A stretch of 64,000 nt of DNA from Bog-756 sp963734435 (lineage in GTDB: Bacteria > Actinomycetota > Acidimicrobiia > Acidimicrobiales > RAAP-2), in the NCBI GenBank assembly GCA_963734435.1, contig CAVTHA010000003.1:1-64000 (forward strand). The letters run 5' to 3'. The notes below the pieces were generated by a model that was not told where the DNA came from, made no database searches, and saw nothing but the letters and a program-made list of their open reading frames with translations. The stretch's first letter is position 1, and the number at the start of each line of letters is the position of its first letter. Positions 35,565 to 45,075 of the stretch are shown here, one piece after another. The translations under genes were made by a program, and so were the position numbers.

Positions 35565-35897
35565 TTACTCATCGCCGACCTCCCGCAGTGCTTGCATGCG
35601 GGATGCGATATCACGCTCCCAGCTGACCCGCTCATCGGTGGTCAGATCCCCGCCCGGAAGGAAGTCGCTTTGCCGTAGGTGGGCTGTCACTTCCCTAAGG
35701 GCTGCGGCGAAACCCTTGTCGAATTCGCCACCCGTGGAGTTGTCGGCCAACTTGTCGGCCCACCCAGAAGCTCGCCGCGCAATGGTCAGATGATTGATGT
35801 AAAGCGCAGGATGGTCCTCAAGCGCCTTGCGTGTTCTGCCTTCGTCCCAGTTTTGAAGCTGCTCAGTGTCGAAATCGAAAATGTCTGGTGTGAACAT
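35565..35897 (-). CDS. Hypothetical protein
   Basis: A 110-residue acidic soluble protein with ATG 35897 and GAAGGAG about 11 bases upstream. MFTPDIFDFDTEQLQNWDEG, HPALYINHLTIARRASGWAD and LREVTAHLRQSDFLPGGD read as a compact helical protein. It converges on the gene ending at 35513. No recognised family or motif. The longer upstream frame is unlikely because it lacks a ribosome site. Confidence 0.55.
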   Translation of the reverse strand: MFTPDIFDFDTEQLQNWDEGRTRKALEDHPALYINHLTIARRASGWADKLADNSTGGEFDKGFAAALREVTAHLRQSDFLPGGDLTTDERVSWERDIASRMQALREVGDE

Positions 35898-36108
35898 CCG
35901 TTCGTCGCTCCTTCTGCGGACCCAGTGGCCATAACATCCGGACGGTACCTCGTGGCCGGGCGTCACAGCCCGAACCCTCGCAACCGCCGCCCCAGGTTCC
36001 GGTTCACGGTCCGGTAGACGTTTCTTCTGAGTACCCGCTCAGCAGGTCCCTTCCGGGCGGCTTGCAGGTTTCCCAGGTCACGTGCCAGGCGGTACTACTG
36101 GCGGCGCA

Positions 36109-36290
36109 TCACTGAGATAGCTCGGCGTGCTCGGCGCAGGCATCAACGGCCCGCCGCATGCCTGGCCGGCGACGAAAACGCCCGGACGGACCACCGGCTC
36201 CCGGCAGTGTTGGGCATGGCCGGCGCCGTTGTGGACTAACCGGAAGCACTGACCGCGGGAGACGGAGAAGGCTTCGGCGAAGTGGGCCAT
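36109..36290 (-). pseudogene. Small Cys/His-rich protein, copy B (frameshifted)
   Basis: From ATG 36290: MAHFAEAFSVSRGQCFRLVH, NGAGHAQHCREPVVRPG. A one-base change near 36155-36165 then leads to MRRAVDACAEHAELSQ and a stop at 36109. It lines up with copy A along its full length, including the C-terminal VxACxxH element. Upstream DNA is not shared with copy A. Not functional as read, unless the frameshift is a sequence error. Confidence 0.6.
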
Positions 36291-36436
36291 CGAGGCCACC
36301 GCATCGGGAGGCGATCCGCTGTGACCGGAGTGTGACACGTTGGTCGAGCCTCCATCGGTGGCAGGCTCACAATAGTCGTGGAAGACTCCCGAGAAGCGGA
36401 CCACCGATCACGTGATCGAATGAGGGGGGACTCGAA

Positions 36437-37204
36437 ATGGTCATCAGCTCCAAAGCGATCCGAAGGGCGTTTCTCGCAGCGGCAGTGGTCATGGTGCCCA
36501 TGGGCGCAATCACGCTTGCCCCGGTGCCAGCGGGAGCACTGACCTTCACCCCGTTCACCTGCAGCGTGGGGGGGACTATGACTTTTGACGCGGCTACCTC
36601 GGGACAGGGCATCTCGAAGGATGGCTGGGCCGACGCAAAATACGACGGAAGCCAGGAGATCTCATACCCCTCGCTCGGCGGTGCAGGGTGCAGCGGACAT
36701 GGGTCCACTTCCTTCACATATCAAGGAGTCAAGTGCGATAGGAAGACGCCCGGCCTGCCGGCCTCAAATCCCGCCTGCGAGCCCGGTCTGAAGGTGGGGT
36801 ACAACTCATGGGCGGATGTCCTCGGCAACGTTTCCCCCCCACCCTACCGACATGGTCGAATCGGTGCCTCCTACGCCGATGCAATCCAAAAAGCCTTCGC
36901 CAGCTTTAGGCACCCCTGGTACTTCGTGATCAACGGGACGACGTTCAACGGAAAAGCCACGAGCACATCGCTGATCCCGGCCGGGAGCGTGTGCGGACCA
37001 TCGGAAATCGGCTTCCAGGCCGCAGCGCGCATCCTTGAACCGCGTCACGTCTCGCAGACCATGACCGTGACCATCTGCCTGGGTGCCATCACAGGAACCG
37101 GCCTGAACCCAAGCGACAACTTCTACACCGCATCCATTGATCAGATCGGGGTAGTCGACTCCGCTGTGATCGACCAAGCGACGAGCACCGTCCACGTCGG
37201 CTGA
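36437..37204 (+). CDS. Secreted hypothetical protein
   Basis: A 255-residue exported protein; ATG 36437 follows GAGGGGGGA. The signal peptide is clear (AIRRAFLAAAVVMVPMGAIT to PAGA). The mature part is Gly/Ser/Thr-rich with five or six cysteines (FTCSVGG, GAGCSGHG, VKCDRKTPG, ACEPG, SVCGPSE, TICLGA) and no membrane segment, so a disulphide-bonded beta protein outside the cell is likely. I recognise no family. It is flanked on both sides by decayed copies B and C of the small Cys/His-rich gene on the opposite strand. Confidence 0.7.
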   Translation: MVISSKAIRRAFLAAAVVMVPMGAITLAPVPAGALTFTPFTCSVGGTMTFDAATSGQGISKDGWADAKYDGSQEISYPSLGGAGCSGHGSTSFTYQGVKCDRKTPGLPASNPACEPGLKVGYNSWADVLGNVSPPPYRHGRIGASYADAIQKAFASFRHPWYFVINGTTFNGKATSTSLIPAGSVCGPSEIGFQAAARILEPRHVSQTMTVTICLGAITGTGLNPSDNFYTASIDQIGVVDSAVIDQATSTVHVG

Positions 37205-37206
37205 CC

Positions 37207-37303
37207 TCACTTCCAGCCATAGGCGGCGTGGCCGACGCCGTTGTGGACGAACCGAAAGCACTGGCCGGGGATGACGGCAAAGCCCTCGGCGTAGTGGGGT
37301 CAT
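37207..37303 (-). pseudogene. Small Cys/His-rich protein, copy C (truncated)
   Basis: After an ATG at 37303 one extra C displaces the frame. Read past it, the sequence is HYAEGFAVIPGQCFRFVHNG then VGHAAYGWK and a stop. The N-terminal half matches copies A, B and D; the Cys-rich second half is gone. The 20-odd bases before the ATG (GCTACCGTC then CCCACTA) are also shared with copy D, so these two copies are related at DNA level. Confidence 0.6.
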
Positions 37304-37617
37304 GGGGTCGACGGTAGCGGGAAGGTGCGCCGGGCCCGGGGCCGTAGGGCAGCCTTTGCAGGTGCGGCCCGCCCAGCAGGTCCGGCACGGAGTCAGTAAT
37401 CGGCACCTCGGCCAAGGCGGTTAACTTCCGAGGGCTCCGTTAGCCTCAGGTCACTTGCTAGCTGAGTTCGGATCAGGCAAAGAGCGAGGCTGGCAGATCG
37501 GGAATGGTCTCTGGTCCCCGGTTGACAGCGTTGAGTACTTTAGGCTTACCTAATACTCCCATGAAGCCACACCTAGCCCGTTGTCCCTCGGCGGGGCCAC
37601 ACCGAAGGGGCGTTTCT

Positions 37618-39054
37618 GTGACGTCGTTGGCGATCGTTGGCACACTCCTTTTCGTTGCAGCCACTCTGGCGGCCTGCAGCTCGTCGAGCCCGTCGGTCTC
37701 TGGACCACAAGCCACGTATCACGCTGACAATGCTCGAACCGGATACTCGACCGATACCAGCATCACCACGGCGAATGCGACCGGCCTGACGCAACAGTGG
37801 AGCGTCAAAGAGTCTGCCGCCATCTCGGCCCAGGCGATCGTCACCGACGGAGTCATCTACTGGGGTGACTGGAACGGTATCGAGCACGCGACGACAACGA
37901 ATGGCAAGCAACTTTGGACGACGTCGATAGGGATCGCGCCGAGGCCCAAGGCCTGTCCGTTCAAAAAGCTTGGGCCTATTGGAGTCGTCAGCTCGGCCAC
38001 CGTCGGCGAGATCGGCGGCAAGAAGGCCTTGTGGGTCGGTGGAGGAAACGGAAGTCTGTACGCTCTCGATGCTTCGACCGGTGCGGTCATCTGGCAGACG
38101 CAGCTGGGCGAACCGCCACTCCACGTCCTGTGGTCATCCCCCGCCTTCTACCAGGGCAGCATCTACGAGGGTGTGGCATCGTGGAATGACTGCCCGGACA
38201 TCAACGGCAGCTTCGTTCGGGTCGACGCGGCAACCGGGTCGATTCAAGCCACTTTCACTCCTTCGGTTCCGAGCCAGTGCGTCGGTGGCGGCATCTGGTC
38301 ATCAGCCGCGCCTGATCCGAGCACTGATGCCATTTACGTGGGTACGGGCCCGACCTATCTGAAGTCCGACCCGTCCAAGGCGTGTGCGTCACCCGACCAA
38401 GAAGCGGTCGTCAGGCTCAACCCGACGACACTTGACCTCGAATCCCGCTGGCAACTCCCAGCCGCTCAGGCCGGATTTGATCTCGACTTCGGGGCGACGC
38501 CGATGCTCTTCACCGCAACAGTGAACGGCGTTAATCGCGAGCTTGTCGGAGCCGAGAATAAGAACGGCTTCTACTATGTCTTCAATCGCAGCAATCTGGC
38601 CGCCGGGCCGGTTTGGTCATACCAGGCTCAAAACGATGCGGCCCTCAACAGCTCAGCGTGTGACAACCGAAACACCATCTCCACGTCGGCGTGGGCGGGT
38701 CAGGGTAGCCCCGTCATCGTGGCCGGAATCGCCCTGAACGGGTCGTCTTGCATCGGCACCATCGCCGCTCTTGATGCTGCCACCGGACAGCCGATCTGGC
38801 AGGTTCCAGTCGGGGGGACTGTTCAAGGCGCGGTCACTGAGGTTCCGGGCTTGGTGGCGGTGGGCGCAGGGCCTTTCCTGCAAGTTCTGTCGAGTAGCAC
38901 GGGGACCTCCCTCTTCACCTACCAGGAACCGGCGGGTCCGGATACCGGCAACGGCCAAGGACAGAGCCACTACTTCTGGCCCCCGCCGACCTTCTCGGGT
39001 TCCAAACTCATCATTGGGAACGAGGACGGCTACTTCCGAACGTTCGGCCTATAG
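37618..39054 (+). CDS. PQQ-like beta-propeller lipoprotein
   Basis: A 478-residue exported protein. GTG 37618 has AAGGGG 8 bases upstream and gives MTSLAIVGTLLFVAATLAAC, an ideal lipoprotein signal with lipobox LAAC; the ATG at 37561 would add a charged leader. The body has PQQ-type blades (HADNARTGYSTDTSIT, GSLYALDASTGAVIWQTQLG, SFVRVDAATGSIQATFTP, IAALDAATGQPIWQVPVGG) typical of quinoprotein-like propellers such as BamB-like or alcohol-dehydrogenase-like proteins. It is anchored outside the membrane. Cofactor binding is uncertain. Confidence 0.82.
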   Translation: MTSLAIVGTLLFVAATLAACSSSSPSVSGPQATYHADNARTGYSTDTSITTANATGLTQQWSVKESAAISAQAIVTDGVIYWGDWNGIEHATTTNGKQLWTTSIGIAPRPKACPFKKLGPIGVVSSATVGEIGGKKALWVGGGNGSLYALDASTGAVIWQTQLGEPPLHVLWSSPAFYQGSIYEGVASWNDCPDINGSFVRVDAATGSIQATFTPSVPSQCVGGGIWSSAAPDPSTDAIYVGTGPTYLKSDPSKACASPDQEAVVRLNPTTLDLESRWQLPAAQAGFDLDFGATPMLFTATVNGVNRELVGAENKNGFYYVFNRSNLAAGPVWSYQAQNDAALNSSACDNRNTISTSAWAGQGSPVIVAGIALNGSSCIGTIAALDAATGQPIWQVPVGGTVQGAVTEVPGLVAVGAGPFLQVLSSSTGTSLFTYQEPAGPDTGNGQGQSHYFWPPPTFSGSKLIIGNEDGYFRTFGL

Positions 39055-39524
39055 GAGCGGTCAATAGCATCAGACACGGTGGTTCACAGCCCACAGCTTC
39101 ACGTGGTTTTACCTAACCATTGCTCTGCTCTCCACCGGACGGGCTCGGGGTAGGCATTTGGGTTCGGACCCGATAGCCGGAAGGCCTGCGAAATTGTCCG
39201 CCAGCAGTACTCCGGCTCGGGCCCGTATGGCGTCGGCTAAGAAATCATTTGCTGGACCACCGAACCCAGAGAGCAACCAGAGCCAGCCCAGCCACCAACC
39301 GCTATTGCCCGCCAGTCCGTTCATGCCGCATTTTCTCCTCGGCAGTCCTGTCCACGGCACGTAGCGGCTCGGGCAAACGATTGCGATCGGTCAGGGTCGT
39401 GTGAGGTCGAATCGGCGGCACCTCCCCACCGGCGTCAACCACTCTCAGGTCATTCCGAACTGCGCCAGTCAAAATGAACGCTGGGCAGCAACCGTTCACA
39501 CCCCCAGCGGGCGTGTCGGGACCA
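39055..39524. other. 470-base gap without a convincing gene
   Basis: It lies between the propeller lipoprotein and the integrase fragment. A minus-strand frame at 39109-39360 is hydrophobic in part but has no ribosome site or family features; I do not call it. Confidence 0.35.
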
Positions 39525-39665
39525 TGAGTGGGGACGCTTAACGTCGAGCACAGCAAGACCGGCATCGACGGCCACTGGAAGAAGGTCCGCAGGTCGTGCC
39601 GGTAGGCGTCCAGAGTCCGCCCGTTGTACCTGGCCAGAGAAGCCGCGGCTGGCAGCCGGGCTTCG
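39525..39665 (-). pseudogene. Tyrosine integrase N-terminal fragment, frameshifted
   Basis: Frame 1 reads ASLARYNGRTLDAYRHDLRT then FFQW, the SAM-like core-binding start of XerC/D-type recombinases. After one missing base near 39571 the homology goes on in frame 2 as AVDAGLAVLDVKRPH. No catalytic domain follows. With the C-terminal integrase piece at 30925-31120 it shows that the region once carried integrative elements; whether both pieces belong to one gene cannot be told. Confidence 0.65.
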
Positions 39666-39920
39666 TAAAATAGAGCATCGTCGGTGATGGCTGAACGGCG
39701 GCTGAGGCGGTTGGCGGTGATTCGAGAATGGACTCCGTCTTCCTCGTAGTTTGGGGAGGCCAGCCAACACCTGTCCCACCTAGCGGGTGCTTGAGGACGC
39801 AGGCCATTAGGGATACTTCCTTGCCGAGCCAGTGGCGGCACAATGCGGGAGCGACAGGGTCTCTATGCTCAGCCGGCAGGAGCTCCGCTGGAGTGAGCCT
39901 CTGTACAGACGGAGGATCTG

Positions 39921-41480
39921 ATGACCACATTGATGACAGTGGAAGGGGCAGGCGGAGACGTGGCCACTGGCCCCGTCTCCGACGAGACCAGGCGGTGGTG
40001 GATCCTCGCCGTGCTGGGGATCGCCCAGTTGATGGTCATTCTCGATAGCACCATCGTCAATATTGCGCTACCCACTGCCCAGCACGATCTGCACTTCTCC
40101 AATGCCGACCGACAGTGGATCGTCACCGCCTATTCCCTTGCCTTCGGCAGCTTGCTCCTCCTCGGCGGTCGGATCGGCGACATCATTGGACGCAAGCGGG
40201 CCCTCATCACCGGACTCGTCGGCTTCGCTGTCGCTTCGGCCCTCGGTGGGGCCTCGGTCAACTTCGCCATGCTGGTCATCGCCAGGACCGTCCAGGGCGC
40301 ATTCGGCGCCCTACTCGCCCCTTCGGTGCTGGCCCTCTTGACCACCACGTTCAGTGATCCGGGGGAACGTGGGAAGGCCTTCGGGATCTACGGTGCCATC
40401 GCCGGCGCAGGTGGGGCGCTGGGACTTCTCCTCGGCGGCATCCTCACCTCCTACGCGTCGTGGCGGTGGACGCTCTTCGTCAACCTCGTGTTTGCTGCCA
40501 GCGCCACCGTCGGTGCCCTGCTCTGGTTGAAAAACGACGAGGGCGCTGACCACGACCCGTTGGATCTTCCCGGCCTCTTCCTAGTGGCCGGCGGGCTGTT
40601 CTCCCTCGTCTTTGGCTTCTCTCACGCCGAGACCACCGCGTGGAGCAATCCCTTCACCATCGGGTTCCTCGTGGCGGGGGTGGTCCTCCTAGCTGCATTC
40701 GCTTATTTCGAGACCAAGGCCGAGTACCCGCTCCTCCCGCCCCGGGTCGTGCTCAACCGAACCAGGGGTGGATCCATATTGGCCATGCTCTTCGCCAGCA
40801 TCGGGCTCTTCGGTGTGTTCTTGTTCCTCACCTATTACCTGCAGGACACACTCGGGTTCAGCCCAGTGAAGACCGGCGTCGCGTTCCTCCCCATGGTGGC
40901 CGCCTTGGCCACCATGGCCCAGGTGTCCAACCGCATCCTCCTGCCGAAATTCGGGCCCAAGCCGATCGTTCCAATCGGCTTGCTCATGGCTGCTGCGGCG
41001 TTGTTCGGGCTGCATCTGGTCGGGTTGCACTCTTCGTACGCCAGCCACGTACTCCCGTATCTCATCGTGTTGGGTTTCGGGTTCGGCCTGAGTATCGCCC
41101 CCTCGTTCAGCACCGGCACCCTCGGTCTGGCGCCCCAGGACGCCGGAGTGGGATCGGCCTCCCTCAACACGGCCCAACAAGTTGGGGGCTCCATCGGAAC
41201 GTCACTGCTCAACACGCTGGCCGCCGGTGCTGCCACCGCCTACTTGGTGGGTCGGGCTGTGAACCCGGCCAGCCTCGAGGCAGCCGCCCTACACAGCTAC
41301 ACGACGGCGTTTCTATGGTCGTCCTTAATCTTCGTGGTTGGGGCCGTCGTCGGCGGGATGGTGCTCAAGCGGGGCGGCCTGACGTCTCTCGCGCCCGAAT
41401 ATCGGGTCACGAAGCCCGACACTCGCATCGGTGAAGAACCTCAGCGCGAGATCTGCCGCGTACGGGTCGCTTGTCGGTGA
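39921..41480 (+). CDS. MFS drug-efflux transporter, DHA2 (14-TMS) type
   Basis: A 519-residue inner-membrane exporter. ATG 39921 is preceded by GGAGG. The DHA2 signature LDSTIVNIALP occurs in the first membrane segment, motif A is GGRIGDIIGRKRAL, and the antiporter motif C region is AIAGAGGALGLLLGG; about 14 membrane segments can be counted. EmrB/QacA-type proteins export drugs or natural products using the proton gradient. No repressor gene adjoins it. The C-terminal ~25 residues are non-hydrophobic and may be a tail. Confidence 0.88.
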   Translation: MTTLMTVEGAGGDVATGPVSDETRRWWILAVLGIAQLMVILDSTIVNIALPTAQHDLHFSNADRQWIVTAYSLAFGSLLLLGGRIGDIIGRKRALITGLVGFAVASALGGASVNFAMLVIARTVQGAFGALLAPSVLALLTTTFSDPGERGKAFGIYGAIAGAGGALGLLLGGILTSYASWRWTLFVNLVFAASATVGALLWLKNDEGADHDPLDLPGLFLVAGGLFSLVFGFSHAETTAWSNPFTIGFLVAGVVLLAAFAYFETKAEYPLLPPRVVLNRTRGGSILAMLFASIGLFGVFLFLTYYLQDTLGFSPVKTGVAFLPMVAALATMAQVSNRILLPKFGPKPIVPIGLLMAAAALFGLHLVGLHSSYASHVLPYLIVLGFGFGLSIAPSFSTGTLGLAPQDAGVGSASLNTAQQVGGSIGTSLLNTLAAGAATAYLVGRAVNPASLEAAALHSYTTAFLWSSLIFVVGAVVGGMVLKRGGLTSLAPEYRVTKPDTRIGEEPQREICRVRVACR

Positions 41481-41766
41481 ACTCGCCAAACTCTGTCGGC
41501 AAGAGAGGTGGCGAGCGATCCGGTCGCTCAACAGAGATCTCGAACACCATGTACCGCCAGCTCGTGCTCGACGCTCATAAATTAGGGGGGAAAAAGTGGG
41601 AAGGACCTTTCAGCCAGCGTGCCGGCTCTACGTCCTGACGACCGGCTCTTTGGTCAAGTCACTCCCGGACCAACCACCTTAGGCACTCACGTCCTGCGGC
41701 AACGGCTCGATCTCACGCGCTCGAAATCCTGGAAACTGGCCCTCTTGATGTAATGAAGGAGCGCAG

Positions 41767-42070
41767 CGCAGCTATCGGGGCAAGCTCGTCCATCTGCGCA
41801 CCAGCCTCAAGTCTCAAGTCCACGCCGTCTTGGCAAAAGGAGGTGTGACGGTGCCCATGAGCGACCTGTTCGGGGTGGGCGGCCAGGTCCTCCTCGACAA
41901 GGTCCACCTGGCCGAGGCCTACCGGGTGCGCGCCCTGATCGAGTCGGTGAACCCGCGAGATCGCCATGCTCGAGAAGCAGAGCGCCCCGTACTTCGCCGG
42001 CGACCTCGGCTACCACGCCGTGCAGGCCATTCCCGGCGTCGGACCGGTGCTGGCCGCGATCTTCGGCCTT
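41767..42070 (+). pseudogene. IS110-family transposase remnant
   Basis: Plus-strand codons read RSYRGKLVHLRTSLKSQVHA, VLAKGGVTVPMSDLFGVGG then, after frame changes, IAMLEKQSAPYFAGDLGYHA and VQAIPGVGPVLAAIF. This is the middle of an IS110 transposase up to the helix-hairpin-helix segment. Both ends are missing and at least one frameshift lies near 41955. It is a different piece from the one at 30308-30896 and faces the other way. Its right end joins a recombinase remnant without a gap. Confidence 0.8.
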
Positions 42071-42115
42071 CTGGTCCATGGTGCTCACCCAGGCGTAGCC
42101 AATGAGACTGGTCAT
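42071..42115 (-). pseudogene. Serine recombinase N-terminal stub
   Basis: The first 15 codons read MTSLIGYAWVSTMDQ, matching the IGYARVSTxDQ opening of resolvase/invertase-type serine recombinases with the catalytic Ser in place but the neighbouring Arg changed to Trp. Immediately after DQ the sequence becomes the antisense of the IS110 remnant, so the gene was cut at this junction. Confidence 0.65.
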
Positions 42116-42359
42116 GTGCCGAGTGTATTAAGAAGGGTCAAGGTGACAAATCCATACATTGATTGCGCACATGGGTTCTGACTCAGCCGGTCAGGCTACC
42201 CGGTCACCCGAAAGCGAGGGTCAGAACCGGCCGTTTCTGAGAAAAGAGGGCACCTCGACCGACCGGGGCGTCGGGTGGGATGTCCGGCGCTGCTCACGGA
42301 ATCTTCACAATCGACCGGTTTACTGGTCAGTGGCCGACGAAAGGGTTGGAGGGTCTTCC

Positions 42360-43391
42360 ATGTTCAAGAAGGTCACGGTCGTTACGGCCATGGTTGGATT
42401 GCTAACACTTGGCGGCGCCGGTGGGACCTCGGCAGCGTCCGCAACTGCACCGTTGCCAGCAACCGTTCCCGTCACCGTCTTGGACGGTCAGGGTTCGACT
42501 CAGGGGGCGCGTCCCACCGTGGAGGTCCGCGTCGGCAACTCGAATCCCGTTCCGGTGCTGCTCGATACGGGCTCGTCGGGCCTGCATATTTTCGACACCG
42601 TGGTCAACACGGGCATTGGTTCGGGAGTCACGCTCACCTCGCAACCCGCAAACATCACCTATGCGGGAGGCCACAGATTCACTGGTGTCGTCGCCAACGG
42701 AGTTGTCACGATCGGGTCGTATGCAACCAAGCTGCCGGTGTCGTTTGCCTACGTCGAACAGGCATTCTGTACTCCGCGTAAGCCCACTTGTCCTGCGTCT
42801 GGCGGCATTCCCGGATTTGAGCGGTCGGGCGTGTACGGCATCCTTGGCATTGGGACCCAATCGAGCGGCGGTGGGATCACCAGCCCGATTTTGGGCATGC
42901 CCAGATCGCTCGGAAAGAGATGGAGCCTCCACTTGGCGGGCGAATCGGGAACGCTCACGCTCGGAGCCAGGCTTCCCGCCCGACGTTCCGCCGCGACCAT
43001 TCAGATGAGACAGATCGGTTCGTCGTCATCGGGAAGAGCCCTTTGGGCAGACAGCAGTTTGCCGTTGTGTCTGAGTGTGGGCCAGAACAGCGAGTGCGTG
43101 CCTGGATTGTTCGACTCAGGGACCTACACCATGCAGCTTTCAGGCCCGGCCCTCGATCAAGCACCGACGATCACAGGAACGGATCACGTCGTGGGTGGGA
43201 CACGAGTATCAGTCGCTCTCAGCGGCGCCAAGACCCCGTTCTGGAGCTTTGTGGCCGGTACCACCAAGTCGGCGGACCTCGTCACTTTGAAGACGGGTCG
43301 AGGGCCCTTCGTCAATACCGGCGTCCAAGCCTTCTATGACTTCACTATCACTTACAACGACACAACCGGTCAGATACGGCTGTCGAAGTAG
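42360..43391 (+). CDS. Secreted pepsin-like aspartic protease
   Basis: A 343-residue exported protein; ATG 42360 has GGAGG 7 bases upstream and a signal peptide ending near GGTSAASA. Two aspartic-protease motifs are visible: PVPVLLDTGSSGLHIF and, about 180 residues later, PGLFDSGTYTMQL, each followed by hydrophobic strands as in bilobed pepsin folds. GVYGILGIGTQ matches the conserved loop after the first lobe. Two Cys near CTPRKPTC may form a disulphide. Bilobed aspartic proteases are rare in bacteria; activity is inferred from the paired DTG/DSG. Confidence 0.75.
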   Translation: MFKKVTVVTAMVGLLTLGGAGGTSAASATAPLPATVPVTVLDGQGSTQGARPTVEVRVGNSNPVPVLLDTGSSGLHIFDTVVNTGIGSGVTLTSQPANITYAGGHRFTGVVANGVVTIGSYATKLPVSFAYVEQAFCTPRKPTCPASGGIPGFERSGVYGILGIGTQSSGGGITSPILGMPRSLGKRWSLHLAGESGTLTLGARLPARRSAATIQMRQIGSSSSGRALWADSSLPLCLSVGQNSECVPGLFDSGTYTMQLSGPALDQAPTITGTDHVVGGTRVSVALSGAKTPFWSFVAGTTKSADLVTLKTGRGPFVNTGVQAFYDFTITYNDTTGQIRLSK

Positions 43392-43593
43392 CCTCATCCG
43401 ACGCCGGACGTTTGAAGCCGTTCCACATCATCAACGCCGGTCGGCGACGAACTACGTGATTGCGTCCTTTCGACCCCTGCAGCTCCCGAGCAACTGAGCT
43501 TGACTGTCGAAAGCAACGGCCAAGGTTCCGGGTGGGCCCTTGTAGCCTTACCGGGTCTCGGATTGCTCCGCCCGCAGGTAGAAGGACAACGCG

Positions 43594-43999
43594 TTGGAAT
43601 CTGATACCCAGACGAGGGCAGCACTGCAGAAATACTGGCGGGCATCGGAGGGCGGGGATATCGAAGCCGAGCACGCCATCTACAGGGCCGACGCGATCGT
43701 GGACTATCCCCAATCAAGTGAACGATTCCGGGGCCGGCGCAACAGTCTCGGCTCAACGTGGCGGGCACCCCGCCAGTCGGCAATTCACCGTCCTCCGGAT
43801 CGTCGGCGGCGGGGATCTGTGGGTAAGCGAGTGCGTCATCACTGCGACGAGGTGCCCACCTACTCCGTTGAGCATTATGGAGTTCGCCCACCCGCATGTG
43901 GTGCACGAGACGCAATACTTTGCAAATGCCTTCGGCGCGCCTGAATGGCGGGCAGCACTCGCTGAGGCGATCCCGGGCAGGTACATCGTCAGAGCCTGA
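43594..43999 (+). pseudogene. SnoaL-like (NTF2-fold) protein with several frameshifts
   Basis: TTG 43594, with GAAGGA 8 bases upstream, opens ALQKYWRASEGGDIEAEHAI then DAIVDYPQSSERFRGRRN. After a one-base change near 43745 homology continues in another frame: SAQRGGHPASRQFTVLRIVG, LWVSECVIT. A further compensating pair near 43842 and 43868 hides DEVPTYSV; then SIMEFAHPHVVHETQYFANA and FGAPEWRAALAE complete the SnoaL-like fold. Such proteins are small cyclases or isomerases of unknown substrate. Three indels make it a pseudogene as read, though residue conservation outside them is good. Confidence 0.7.
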
Positions 44000-44357
44000 C
44001 CCGGGCCGGGAAGAGCCCGGTCCACCAGTGTTGCTTTCGCCCTCACCTGCTGAACTGCCTCCAACGTCGTTCGAGGCGACTATCTGTTCTCGACAGTGCG
44101 CCAGCGCCCTCTCCGACGGGGAGGAGCCGGTTAGCCCAAAAAGGGAGCGCCAGGTTGCCGGGCCTGAGCAACCTGGGCTACTCACGCGTGTCGCCTTCCG
44201 CATTTGGGGGGTCTCGCTCTCCTGCTACGAGCACACATACCATCTGCCGAGGGACCGCGAGATCCGCCGGCTCCTGCTCATGGATCTGGTCGCCGACGTC
44301 CACGCGAGAACCCACGATCCCGGCACGATCCGCTGAAAGAGGGCAGATGCCTACTGT
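44000..44357. other. 358-base gap without a recognisable gene
   Basis: It lies between the SnoaL-like gene and the methyltransferase. An open plus-strand stretch to 44336 has no start, ribosome site or family features. Confidence 0.35.
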
Positions 44358-44927
44358 ATGAATATGAATTCGGCACATCTTGAGTTCTGCGCAAGTCCTG
44401 AGTGGCGGACAATCGTCGAAGAGATGATCCTTCCTGACGCGCTTCGCAATGTAAAAATGGGCACGGAAGTTATCGAGATAGGCCCCGGTCCCGGCTTCAC
44501 AACAGATGTACTGCGCAAGCTGACCGATCACCTCATCGCGGTTGAGGTTGATCCCAATCTGGCCGTTGCCCTGAAGACCAGGCTCCAAGGGACAAACGTG
44601 GAGGTCGTCTGCGGTGATGCGACATCACTCGATTTTCCCGATGGTCGGTTCGACGCGGCGGCGTCCTTTCACATGCTGCACCACATTGCGTCGGAGGACG
44701 GCCAAAACCGGACGTTGGCAGAGTTGGCCAGGGTACTCCGACCAGGTGGTCTTCTGGTTGCCGCCGACGGTTGTTTCAGCGAAGGATCTCTGGCTTTTCA
44801 CGAAAACGACATCTACAACCCAATCGATCCGGAGAGCCTCCGTCACCGCCTGGAGCTCGTCGGATTCGTATCCGTCAACGTCGCGCTTCACGACCTGGGA
44901 TGGTTCTGCAGCGCCGTTGTGGCTTAG
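44358..44927 (+). CDS. Class I SAM-dependent methyltransferase (small)
   Basis: A 189-residue methyltransferase. Motif I VIEIGPGPGFTTDVLRKLT, acidic loop VEVDPNLA, GDATSLDFPDGRFDAAASFH then MLHH, and LARVLRPGGLLVAAD give a complete SAM-binding fold, ending with a short C-terminal substrate region. It is short but intact. ATG 44358 or the next in-frame ATG at 44364 could start it; the ribosome site is weak. Substrate unknown. It is the last gene before the tRNA-Glu fragment at 45.08 kb. Confidence 0.8.
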   Translation: MNMNSAHLEFCASPEWRTIVEEMILPDALRNVKMGTEVIEIGPGPGFTTDVLRKLTDHLIAVEVDPNLAVALKTRLQGTNVEVVCGDATSLDFPDGRFDAAASFHMLHHIASEDGQNRTLAELARVLRPGGLLVAADGCFSEGSLAFHENDIYNPIDPESLRHRLELVGFVSVNVALHDLGWFCSAVVA

Positions 44928-45075
44928 CGGCCGTATCATGGGGAACGACAACCGGCCTTGCCCCTAAGCCCTTCGTTCCACGTCTCAAACCCAGCTTCCG
45001 CGCACGTTGGCTCATCTCAAAGCCGACGCGTTCGGCGGTGCGCAAGTGTGGTGCCAGAAGACGCGAGGTCGGACC

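Noticed and set aside
39109..39360. A short hydrophobic minus-strand frame next to the integrase fragment
   Set aside because: No start signal and only a partial hydrophobic stretch; not enough to call a gene.
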